This document shows positions 51,751-61,989 of a stretch of 64,000 bases of DNA, piece after piece. Position numbers and translations under genes: made by a program. Under the pieces are notes generated by a model that had not been told where the DNA came from, searched no databases, and was given only the letters and a program-made list of their open reading frames with translations. This DNA is from Verpa conica. Lineage: Eukaryota; Ascomycota; Pezizomycetes; Pezizales; Morchellaceae. The DNA is taken from the NCBI GenBank assembly GCA_033030425.1, contig JAUFSD010000003.1, forward strand, positions 496,001 through 560,000. The letters are read 5' to 3'. Numbering within the stretch: the stretch's first letter is position 1; the number at the start of each line of letters is the position of its first letter.

Positions 51751-52814
51751 TTAGTTTTCCTTACGCTGCGGCCCCTTCCTACCCTGCCTATCTATATAAC
51801 TGCCTAGAACCCTCAACCCCACACAGTACTTCCCCAGTTCCTTCAACGCCTGTTTAGCATTATCCGTCTCGGCATGCCCCTCAAACTCAACAAAGAATAT
51901 ATAATTCCACTTTACAGCACGACTCGGCCTACTCACGATAGAGGTAAGGTTAAGCTTATAGTCCTTAAACACGCGTAGAGAGTCACACAGGGCACCCGGT
52001 AGCTCATGATCGATCGTGAACGACAGAAGAGTCTTATCCTTCTTCTTCCCACCGCCCTCCTCTACCGTCCACTCCCCCGTACTAATCCCAGACTTCCTTG
52101 TTGCCGACAACACAAAGAAGCGAGTAGTGTTATCACGTGAGTCCTCGATATCCTCAGCTAGTATCCTGAGCCCCTCAATGTCACTAGCAATCTTACTAGC
52201 AATTGCGCCAGCATCGCTAATACCCGCAGCGATCTGGGCAGCTTTCGAGGTTGAGGAAACGTCAATTCTCTCAGCAGTTTTCAGGTTCGCATTTAGCCAG
52301 CTCTCACATTGGCCGAATGCTTGCGGGTGGGAGTAGATCTTGTTTATGGATTTGAGGTCTGGGGCTGGGGAGAGGAGGCAGTGGTGGACGTCGAGGTAGG
52401 CTTCGCCGCATACGAGGATCGAGGTGTACTTGGAGGAGCGGTCGCAGAAGAGATCGAGTGTGAGGACTACGGAGCCGTTGGTGGAGTTTTCGAAGGGGAC
52501 TACGCCGTAGGTTACGGCGTGGGATTCGACAGCAATGAAAATATCTAAGGGGGACAAAGATCAGAATTGTAGTGTGGGTGTAGAGTAGAGTAGAGAAATT
52601 TGGGTATACCCTCGATTGTTGTTTGGGGCTCAAAGACGTGGGTGTTTGGGTCGAAGCACTCGATTGCTGCCTGTGGTTATGATATAGGTTTGTTAGGAGT
52701 TGGTAGGCTTTGGGAGAAATGTGAAATGTAGTGGAATTAACCTACTTGGTGAGAATAGGACGTTCGGGGGCCTAAATAGGCCACTGAAGGCAGTGGATCA
52801 GTTCTTGATGCCAT
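51751..52814 (-). CDS. PHA2: Prephenate dehydratase
   Basis: Predicted 307-residue enzyme converting prephenate to phenylpyruvate in phenylalanine synthesis. Exons are 52746-52814, 52610-52670 and 51751-52544, with introns of 75 and 65 nt. The ATG at 52814 gives VAYLGPRTSYSHQAAIECF, the usual start of the catalytic domain. Motifs include YGVVPFENSTNGSV, HPQAFGQCESWL and the TRF signature in DNTTRFFVLS. A C-terminal ACT domain follows (LLSFTIDHELPGALCDSL, then IVSRPSRAVKWNYIFFVEFE), the expected site of phenylalanine feedback. There is no fused chorismate mutase, as usual in fungi. It is divergent from SUP45. Confidence 0.96.
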
Positions 52815-53713
52815 CTCGCTCGTTTTGTTCTATTCTTGCTTGGGATGAGGTTGAGTGTAGGGCTTGAGTACTGTGTCCTTCTTAAAGCGGAGTCATTGAT
52901 ACAAAGTGAAAGTAGAAGTGACAATGGTGGTAGTTTTTTTGTTTCACTATGGTGAAATAATTGGTAAAAGCCGTAGCCTTACAATAATTGTGGTGATTAA
53001 GTGTGAAGTATAGTTTATTTCTCAATTGCATTTATATAAACACTAGATATACTTCGTGGCCTAGTCTTTTCATTTAATAGGAAAAATTTGTAGTATCCCG
53101 TGTGCATAGATACATGTATGATTCCTCCACCATGTACATGTCTCGTCGTCGCCCTGCGGGGGAGGGGTGCTACAGAGCCTCTTTTAGTTGCTGGTATTCA
53201 ACTCTCCGTGTTAGTCATCCAGCACCCCCCTGCCGTGATCGGGGATTGCCCGTTACAACTTACCTACTGTAGCTGTTCTATACTGTACTGTACTGTACCT
53301 ACTGTATTCTACTCTACTCTGTATACCCCCCTGTCCCTGTCGTCTGTCTCTTCTTCTATGTGCTCGTTCGTCACCAAGTGACTAGCTGAGTGATCCCGCT
53401 GTTCCCCGCCATTAGGGAGTGGGCTGCAAGGAAAAGGTTTTTTTTTGGAGGGGAGCAGTGATGTGTGCGCACTTGACTAAAAAAAAAACCCCCCTACATC
53501 ATTGCCAACCAACTAACCAACATCACCTTCCCCTTCCCTTCCCTTCTCCCCCCATCACCCCTCCCTTCACCCCCCCCATCACTCCATCTCTGCTGGGTAA
53601 TTCAGGCCACTTTGCAGATTTCTAAAGGTTCAGCCTTCTTCTTTCCTTTCTCTCGACACAATATTTTGAATTTCGTTTTTTTTTTGGCCAGTTGAGAACA
53701 CAAAGCAGCAAAG
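52815..53713. promoter_or_regulatory. Divergent promoter region, PHA2 / SUP45
   Basis: About 900 bp between divergent ATGs. It contains a tandem tactg run (about 53281-53300) and, close to SUP45, C-rich blocks (about 53490-53590) followed by a T run. These resemble fungal housekeeping promoters; no defined site was assigned. Confidence 0.45.
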
Positions 53714-55263
53714 ATGTCGCAGCCACAGGCAAACGATGTAGAGAAGAATATTGAGATCTGGAAGGTGTGTGTTCTCTTCGTTATAAGCCGTGCTGTTCTT
53801 CGGTCCCTAGCCATTTTTGAAGAGTGGAGGCTGACAGCTTTTCTTTGTCAATGAATAGGTCAAGAAACTCATTAAGCGTCTCACGGAGGCGAGAGGCAAC
53901 GGGACTAGCATGATCTCGCTGATTATCCCACCTAAGGATCAAATCTCGCGGGCAGCAAAGATGTTAGCTGAAGAATACGTTGGTGTTCCCTTCGCTTCAG
54001 CTGATCGCCATAGGGACACATGGCACTTATTGACCCTATTTTCAAAAATTTCTAGGGTACTGCCTCCAATATCAAATCTCGTGTGAATCGTCTCTCTGTC
54101 CTTTCTGCCATTACCTCTACTCAGCAACGTCTTAAACTCTACCCTCGTGTCCCCCCAAATGGTCTCGTCGTCTATTGTGGTGAAATAATCACTAGCGAGG
54201 GTAAGGAGCGCAAGATCAACATCGATTTCGAGCCCTTCAAGCCTATAAACACATCCCTGTACCTCTGTGACAACAAGTTCCACACCGAGGCCCTCTCGGA
54301 GCTCCTTGAATCAGACAATAAGTTTGGCTTCATTATTATGGATGGTAATGGGGCCCTTTTCGGTACTCTTAGTGGTAATACTAGAGATGTCGTTCACAAA
54401 TTCTCTGTCGACTTGCCCAAGAAGCATGGCCGTGGTGGTCAGTCTGCCTTGCGTTTCGCCCGTCTCAGAGAGGAAAAGCGTCACAACTACGTCCGTAAAG
54501 TTGCTGAATTGGCTGTGCAAAACTTTATTACCGCAGACAAGGTCAACGTTTCTGGTCTTATTTTGGCCGGCTCGGCCGATTTTAAGACTGAATTAGCTCA
54601 GAGTGACATGTTCGATCAGCGACTCCAGGTCAAAATTATCAAGGTTGTCGATGTGTCTTATGGTGGTGAGAACGGTTTTAATCAGGCTATTGAGTTGTCT
54701 GCCGAGACCCTCGGCAATGTCAAGTTCGTCCAGGAGAAGAAATTGATCGGTAACTACTTCCAGGAGATCTCACAGGACACTGGGAAGGTCTGTTATGGTG
54801 TTGAAGATACCTTACGCGCTATGGAACTCGGTGCTGCTGAAAGTATGTGCCCTCGACTATGGAATCACTTTTTCTTGTGTCCTTGGTTTAAATCAATACT
54901 AATATTATATCTACAGCACTTGTTGTCTTCGAGAATCTCGACGTAACCCGCTGGACCCTCAAATCCTCTACCGGAGAGGAAATCATCATCAACACTACTA
55001 AGCAACAAGAGCAAAACCGCGAAATTTTCATGGACAAAGAATCTGGACAAGAAATGGAGGTTATTGAATCCATACCCTTCCTCGAGTGGCTAGCCGAGAA
55101 ATATAAGGACTTTGGCGCAACTCTCGAGTTCGTATCAGATCGGTCTGGAGAGGGCAATCAATTTGTCAAAGGTTTTGGTGGGATTGGCGCCTTCCTTAGG
55201 TACAAGGTCAACTTTGAACAGCTCGCTGAAGTTGAGGATGAGGATGAATACTACGATGATTGA
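53714..55263 (+). CDS. SUP45: Eukaryotic peptide chain release factor 1 (eRF1)
   Basis: Predicted 434-residue class I release factor that reads all three stop codons and triggers peptidyl-tRNA hydrolysis with eRF3. Exons are 53714-53764, 53859-53978, 54056-54842 and 54917-55263. Stop-codon-reading motifs are TASNIKS (59-65) and YLCDNKF (126-132). The catalytic GGQ is at 184-186 in [17 protein letters not shown]. The C-terminal domain is complete and ends in the acidic [11 protein letters not shown] typical of the family. The intron after exon 2 uses a weak GTTGGT donor but is needed to join [11 protein letters not shown]. The 5' end is split into very short exons (51 and 120 nt). Length is close to yeast Sup45 (437). 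Confidence 0.98.
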
Positions 55264-56068
55264 TGGTGGCGACACCTCGCGGACTATAGCGAGGACGTAA
55301 CTCCAGACATAGAGTCTGAGGGCGTCCTTGGGAGGGCGGCAGCGCTAAGGCGGTGCTCGCCAATCCTTGTGGGGGGTGTGTCGGGTGATATGGTGGACTT
55401 GCGAAGTGAGATTTGTTGTTGAAATTGTAAGTTGATTAGTACCTACCTTTTATCGTATGGGTGGCTAATGAGATTGAGTTGCAGATTCAGTTGAACCCGG
55501 AGTTGTGAAAAAGAGACAGTCGCTACAACGAATTATGGGGTTGGTACTGGAAAAGTGGGTAGGGTTGATGGGTGAGGTATTCAACTTTTATCTTTATTTG
55601 GCTTTTGGATATGAAGGATGGTTAGGTTTGAGGGTAGGAGGAGGAGATGCAATAGAAGAGTAAAAGTCTATGAAAATGATTCTGTTGCTTTTTTTTATGT
55701 TACGCCAATTTCCCTTCCGTACTATAAAACCGTGGTTTATGAGTTACATAGGTTGTAGGAGCATTTTTTTTCATGTGATATCACTCGGTGATGTTTCTTC
55801 AAGTAGAATTTATGCACATAGGTAGCTCATGGGAACGGCGGCGGGAAAATATCCTCGTTTAGGCTCCATAGATTTTTAAGTTGATTGCATATGGGGGCGT
55901 GTAGCTAGGAGGGCCTATAGAATTTTTAGAGTTATCCAAGTACTCTTTGATTTTCAACCCACTTTGTGTGGGTCATTAGTGAATAGTTTTTCTACCCGAT
56001 TTTCTTGGAAACAAAATATTCATAAGCTGAGAACTAGGAATTAAATACTTCTAATAGCTACATATATG
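55264..56068. other. SUP45 3' region
   Basis: Contains the SUP45 3' UTR and, at 55771-55788, a motif also found at 30331-30348. Otherwise nothing recognised. Confidence 0.45.
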
Positions 56069-56295
56069 TACTCGCGCGTTAATTAATAACTCGGAATGGG
56101 GTTACAACCACCAAAATGTGTATAGTGGTGTAATAACAACGAGAAAGCTAGTGAGAACCTATAGCATTCTAATTTGTACTTCAAGCAGATATTAACTAGC
56201 CTTGACTACACTTGGAGCCCATTTACTAGGTGTTTTTAATGGTGTTTTGGTGTTGTGGTTATGTAGATTCCGAGTTATTAATTAACGCGCGAGTA
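56069..56295. mobile_element. MITE-like element with perfect 27-bp terminal repeats
   Basis: The left end at 56071 reads ctcgcgcgttaattaataac then tcggaat, and the right end is its exact inverted copy ending at 56293. Similarity continues weakly inward (an acaaccaccaaaa-like block on both arms). TA flanks both sides (56069-56070 and 56294-56295). The element is 223 bp and has no coding capacity. It lies between the convergent 3' ends of SUP45 and UAP1. The perfect arms suggest a recent insertion compared with the elements at 20.5 and 23.7 kb. Confidence 0.88.
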
Positions 56296-56474
56296 GTATA
56301 TAGTATTTTAGTCCAGTGGCTGTAATATTTTGATTGTTGTTTAGGGAATAAGGGAAATCATAGTCATTGCGAATGTTGTTCAGTAAGAGAAAAGAATTTC
56401 TAGTTCTTTTCGTGCTCCAAGTTATACTAAGTACATTTTAATGTATAGCTAGCAAAGCGGAAGCTCAGCCCAGC

Positions 56475-58235
56475 TTACTCCTTCTCGATAACTGCAGGTG
56501 CCTTAACTTCTTTACCCTTCAAGAACTCTAGTCCTTCACCGGCCTATCACAATAATTAGTAAAAGGTTCGCCCGTATTATAATAATCGTAGTTAGGAGAA
56601 GGACTTACATATGACACCAATGGTGAAACCTCAACGCCAGTATCCTCCTCATTCGTCTCACTGACAACAGTAACCCCTGCAGCCTCTAACCACTTCTTCC
56701 CTTGCCTGAGTACGTCTCTCTTACTAGTATCTGGATCGTCCTCTCCAGTTCCCCTTGCATTCTTGAGGGGTGAGAACTCGTCTTCCCGCTTCACCTCAAG
56801 ACAGGCGAAACGAGATAGAGGGATCCTCGGGAAGATATCGAATACAAACTGTTCAAGCTTGATACCGTTTGGCTTCTCAGGCTTAAATTGTTCTCCAGTG
56901 GTGGTATCACAGTAAGGGATCTTCTTCCTCGCGATGTGGTGCGGCAGGCTATGTACCCACTCAGGGATAGTTTCCAAGAAGCGTGTTGAGTAATAGTGGT
57001 TGACGATGTTTGCAGCACGGAACTTAAGGATACTCTTATTTTTCTCATCGAGCGCTTCTGCAGTCTCCGTGTCGATCTCGGAATACTCCACGACATCAGG
57101 TTTTCCATTTTTCAGGATGATGAGACCAACGGACTCAGTAGCGTTGCGTTTACGGACTACTTTAGTGGCGAGATCAACGTCCTTTGACGCGGAGAATCCG
57201 ATAAACACAGGGTCGCACACCTTGACAAGACTGTTATCGACGCAGTAGGCATGAACATGTTGGATAGACCTTGCACGAAGGTCGGTAAGGACAGATGAAG
57301 TGATTAGGGCTTGGTAGATTCCACCGTTGCCATCAGGAGCCACAGCGACCCTTGATTTCGACTCAAGGATGATTTTCCCCTCATTTGAAATACAAGGCAG
57401 AACACCCTGTTCAAAGAAGACAACATTCTCTTTCTCTAGACCGAAGAAGTTATTCTCTTGGAAGAATTTCTCTGTAGGACCACGAGTGGGGCCGGAGGTC
57501 ATGATATACCAGGGAACCACAGCCTTGTCTTTGCCAACTTTCTTTGCACCGAGGCTTTGTACACGGAGGATACGCTCGGCTTGGAGCTGGAAGAGTGATT
57601 TCTTTGAGGGGAGTCCAACGTCGAAGCAGCCCTTGGGAGCGGAGGAGCCGAGGCGGGTTCCCTGGCCACCTGTAGAGATGTCAGTAATGCCTTGTGTATG
57701 GGTAAATAATAAATTTGTTGGAAAAGCCTACCAGCCATAAGGACGACGGCAACTTTGTTGTTTCCGATAAGTTCGAGACCATGCTCGTTCCATGACTCGA
57801 TGTCTGAGGGGGCACTGTCAAGGATAGAGGCAGTTGCGGATTCAGGGAGGGGTTCGACAACTGGTGTCTTAGCTGGAGCAGGGGGAGAGAGGGCTTCTTT
57901 GGTGATGAGCTATGCATAAAATGGGCTGTTAGCATCTTGATAACCAGGGCTTTTGATAATTTCGAAGATAGAACTAAAATTTTAATCAATGATAGCTAAA
58001 GTGTTGGACTCACAGAAATCCTCTTAGGATCCATATTTGATAGCTGCTGGAAAATTGCAGCCTTCTCGGCGACAGTCAAGTCGTCGAAGAACGTAAAAAC
58101 GTGATCCTGAGCAACTTCTGCAAACTTCTGCTTCAATTCTTTGACAGCCTCTGGGGAGGGGGCCCTGACGTCGGAATCACCGAGGGAGAGCTTGTTGAGG
58201 ACATTTTCAACACCAGACTTGACCGCAGCAGCCAT
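56475..58235 (-). CDS. UAP1: UDP-N-acetylglucosamine pyrophosphorylase
   Basis: Predicted 509-residue enzyme (yeast Qri1/Uap1) that makes UDP-GlcNAc from GlcNAc-1-phosphate and UTP. This is the precursor for chitin, N-glycans and GPI anchors. Exons are 58014-58235, 57732-57909, 56609-57669 and 56475-56543, with introns of 104, 62 and 65 nt. The ATG at 58235 was chosen. The uridine-binding signature [19 protein letters not shown] spans an intron at Gly134. Other family blocks include [63 protein letters not shown] and [13 protein letters not shown]. The last exon encodes only 22 residues. A small two-exon gene ends 158 bp before this start on the same strand. Confidence 0.97.
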
Positions 58236-58393
58236 GATTGTATTATAGGTATTGGATATATTTTTTAGGTGGATTGCACTGAAAGACGGACGGCTTGGGT
58301 GCCACTTGATGGAGTACTGAGTAGTAGTAGGAAGGTGAATAGAAGAAGGATGGGCAAAGCAGGTTGTATTTATTTGGTGATAGTCTAGCTAAG

Positions 58394-58755
58394 CTACAAG
58401 CAAAAAAGCCAAAGGTTCTCAACTAGACCCCGCAGAGCTTCGTGGCTGACCCCAAAGTCTTGGAGGATGTAGGGGGCCATGCCGGGCGGGATCTTGTTGG
58501 TGGGCTGCTCTGTTTTTGGAAGCTTGTAGTTAATTGAGGAGCCAGTGCGGGACGAGTAACCCCACCACGGGCTGGTTGCCAGAGTCCCACGGATGGGATA
58601 TCCTAGCAAGGGAAAGAAAGAAAGAGACTTTGTGTATGGTGTGATGGCGAGTAGGAAGGTTCTATCTATTCTGTACCTGTGCTCTCCAATTGAGTATTTG
58701 TGAGTTCATTCTCTTCTCTGGCATCAGGAAGTTGGGCTGGCGGGGTTTCCAGCAT
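58394..58755 (-). CDS. Small two-exon gene, 95 residues, unrecognised
   Basis: Exons 58677-58755 and 58602-58394 join in phase across a 74-nt intron (GTACAG donor; acceptor 'ttgctag'). The ATG at 58755 gives MLETPPAQLPDAREENELTN followed by TQLESTG. The second exon continues YPIRGTLATSPWWGYSSRTG, then SINYKLPKTEQPTNKIPPGM and APYILQDFGVSHEALRGL. Third codon positions in exon 2 favour C, T and G, as in the neighbouring genes. No signal peptide or membrane helix is obvious. I do not recognise the family. It lies tandem to UAP1 (stop to ATG 158 bp), so it could share a transcript as an upstream frame. It is divergent from VPS53. Confidence 0.6.
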
Positions 58756-59272
58756 TCCCTGCACTCATTGATTATAGTTGCTTTTACAGCTGGAACACGG
58801 CTGGGATATCAGCCCTAGAGGCTAGGGCCCGAATCCATGCCTTACACATCATTAGGTTACCCGGCCTAGATCCCTGTATAAGCCACATTTGTTCGTCTGC
58901 TGGTCAGTTCATGCTCGAGTAGAAATCCGGGGGAATTGCACGATATATACCTATCTGGAGACTTATTAATCCCCTGGCTTGAAGTGCTCCTAAAAACCTC
59001 TACTACCCCTAATCATCTCCCCGGCCGCATCAAATTCTCATCTCCACAAAACTTCGGCCGGAAATAGGTAAAGAGACACGTGTGCTCTGCCACAGAAACA
59101 CAGTTTCTAGCGAAAGCAGAAATAGTGAAGGAAACAGCTCCTTGAAGTTGTTTTTATCAGTCAGCCATGTATATATCGTAACTTTCTTGCCAGTCATCAC
59201 AACCTTACAATAGCCATCTCTTCATTTGAACCTGCCGTATTGCCCAAACAAAAAGGACAGAACCACCTAAAC
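58756..59272. promoter_or_regulatory. Divergent promoter region, small gene / VPS53
   Basis: 517 bp between divergent ATGs at 58755 (minus) and 59273 (plus). No specific site or repeat was recognised. Confidence 0.4.
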
Positions 59273-61989
59273 ATGTTCGCCATGAACGGCCACGAGGGAG
59301 GAATACCCCCTCGGGTAGGGCCGCCGGTGGATCCTTTGGACTCCGGTAGGTAGCTCCTACTACTCACCACCATGATCTTTTCTGATACCAGTTCCCATAG
59401 GCGACTACGACCCAATCCACCACCTCAATGCGCTTTTCCCCCACCCTGCAACGCTCCAGAGTGTTCCAGCGACGTCCCAGGCACTGCATAACCACCTCGA
59501 GTCCCTTGATACGGAGATCTCACAGCTCGTAATAACACAGTCCACCACAAATGCAGACTCGCTCTCTCAAATTTCTGCGGCAAAAGTGGAACTTGCTGAA
59601 CTGCTGGATAATATCGATACGGTCCGGGAGAGAGCTGTTAGGACGGAAGATGCGATTGCGGCGATGACGGCAGATATCAAGAAATTAGATTCTACAAAGA
59701 AGAATTTAACACTATCCATGACGGTGTTGAAGCGGCTGCAGATGTTAAGTACGTCTCTGGGGGGGTGTCAGAGGAACTTTATTGACTTGAGCTATAGCTA
59801 CGGCATACGAACAACTCAAAACTCAATCCAAAAACCGCCAATACCGCGAATGCGCATCTCTCATGTCCGCCGTTCTCGAGCTCATGGCACACTTCAAGTC
59901 GTTCCGCTCAATCGACCAAATTGCTACACTTTCTCGCAACGTCGCAGACCTTAAAGCAGAGCTATTAGAACAGGTCTGCGAAGACTTCGAGATGGTTTTC
60001 GTGAAGCAGGAAGTAGCGGTTCGAAAAGGGATGCTGGCAGAAGCTTGTAATGTCATGGACGCACTTGGGGATGGAGCTCGGGGGCGTCTAGTAACCTGGT
60101 ACTGTAATACTCAATTAAGAGAGTATCGGCAAGTCTTTAGAGGCAACGATGAAGCGGGCTCGTTGGATAATATTACGAGAAGGTATTCTTGGTTGAAGCG
60201 GATTCTCAAGGTCTATGATGAGGAGCATCTGGGTATTTTCCCACCGGGCTGGAAAGTTAACGAAGTTCTGGCAAAGACATTTTGTGAAGGGACGAAAGAT
60301 GACTATAAGGGGATTTTAACGAGGGCTATGAGGAAGGAGGGCGGAAAAAGCTTGGATGTGAATTTATTGCTCAAGTGTTTACAGGAAACATTAGAGTTTG
60401 AGAATTTCCTTGAAGGGAGGTTTAGCAATGATGTAAGTGCGATATTATGGGTTAGAATTAAGTATAAAATTGCTGACATCCAACAGCGAGCTTCTATAGA
60501 TACAATGAGCTCTCGAGATGAAAGGCCACTAATATTCGGCAAAGCGATATCAGAAGCCTTTGAGCCGTATCTCTCACTCTGGGTAGACGCCCAAGACAAG
60601 TATATCTGCCCAACCACTCCACCTAACACCAACTAACCCATATCTAGACAACTATCTAATATGATACCCTCATACCGTGCTGCAACCCTCCGCCCACCAG
60701 ACGAAGACGTCACCGTCCTTCCATCCTCCATAGAACTCTTTCACTTCTACCGCATAACCCTGGCCCAATGTGCTAAGCTCTCCACTGGTTCTAAACTACT
60801 CGACCTATCTAAAACATTCGCAAAATACCTTGACGAGTACGCCGAAGTTGTCCTTCTCTACTATTTCTCACCCGATAAATCAGCCTCCTTAGCAGCAGAA
60901 GACATAGTCGTTGTCCTCAACACTGCCGATTATTGCCATGTTACCACTTCTCAGTTGCAAGACAAGGTGAAGTCCCGCGTTGATCCAGACGTTGTAGATA
61001 AAGTGGACTTTGAACGTCAATCAGATGCATTCCTCGGCGTTGTGAGTGCAGCAATTCGACTCCTCGTCCGTAAAGTCGAAATTGTAGCCGAACCTGCATG
61101 GCGTGAAATGCGAAATACCGCATGGAGCCGCCTAGAAGCAGTTGGTGATCAGAGCGGCTACGTCAGCGTCCTTATCACAGCTATCAAATCTATTGTCGGC
61201 GAGATCCTAGGCCTGGTCGGGAAAGAAGCATACCAGCGTGCATTTTGTGATAAAGTTGTTGAAGCTATGGCATCTGCATTCCTAGCAAGTCTAGTGGGGT
61301 GTAAACCCATAGGAGGTGTAGGCGCGGAACAAATGCTCCTCGACGCATATGTCCTCAGAAAAGGCTTTGAGGAGCTCCTCACTCTCCGCGCAGAAGCAGG
61401 GACGACACCCCCAGCTAGTTATGTTAAATTTGTGAATAGGACACTTACGAAGGTCGATACACTTCTGAAAACGCTCCAAGTGCAGAGTAGTCCAGCAGAG
61501 GGTCTCGTGCAAGCGTATCTCATCCACATTTCTGATCGCTCCGATACCAATTTCCGTAAGGTTCTCGACCTCAAAGGGATCCGCCGACCAGACCAATCTA
61601 GCTTTGTTGAGCTGTTTCGTGCACACATGGTAACTCACGACAACCTGGTCGAGTCTAACCCATTCCTTACCGCCCTCGTTGTGCCATCCGGAAACATTGG
61701 CTCCGTCCCAGGAGGTGGTAATAGCATTGGTGGTCTCGGAATCGCTGGCGTAGGTGGTAGTGGGCTCTCAGGTGCCAGTGTGCTCGTACCCCCGAGATTT
61801 GACCCAAGTGGGTTAGGGAGCGCGATTATGAATGCGGCGAGGGATGGTGTTGATAGACTGCAGACGCAGACACCGAGTGAAGCTGATGGGGATGAGGGTT
61901 TAGAAGGGAATTTAAGAACGCTAGGGAGGCTTTTTAGGAGAGATGGAAGTGGGATTGGGATCCGGCGGTTTGGGAGAGAGGGGGTTTAA
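59273..61989 (+). CDS. VPS53: GARP complex subunit Vps53
   Basis: Predicted 854-residue tethering subunit for endosome-to-Golgi retrograde vesicles. Exons are 59273-59345, 59401-59748, 59798-60599 and 60648-61989, with introns of 55, 49 and 48 nt in phase. The N terminus has DYDPIHHLNALFPHPATLQS. A coiled-coil region follows (VELAELLDNIDTVRERAVRT; AAMTADIKKLDSTKKNLTLS; then MTVLKRLQML), typical of Vps53. The middle has AYEQLKTQSKNRQYRECASL then MSAVLELMAHF, and YSWLKRILKVYDEEHLGIFP. The C-terminal part continues through LFHFYRITLAQCAKLS and ends in a glycine-rich insert (about residues 745-780) and an RRFGREGV tail. The 60600-60647 intron removes in-frame stops seen in the genomic frame. Confidence 0.94.

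Noticed and set aside
57521..57738. Separate 79-codon open frame over the UAP1 start of exon 3
   Set aside because: Shadow frame. The real UAP1 frame crosses the intron and carries the GGQGTRLG signature.
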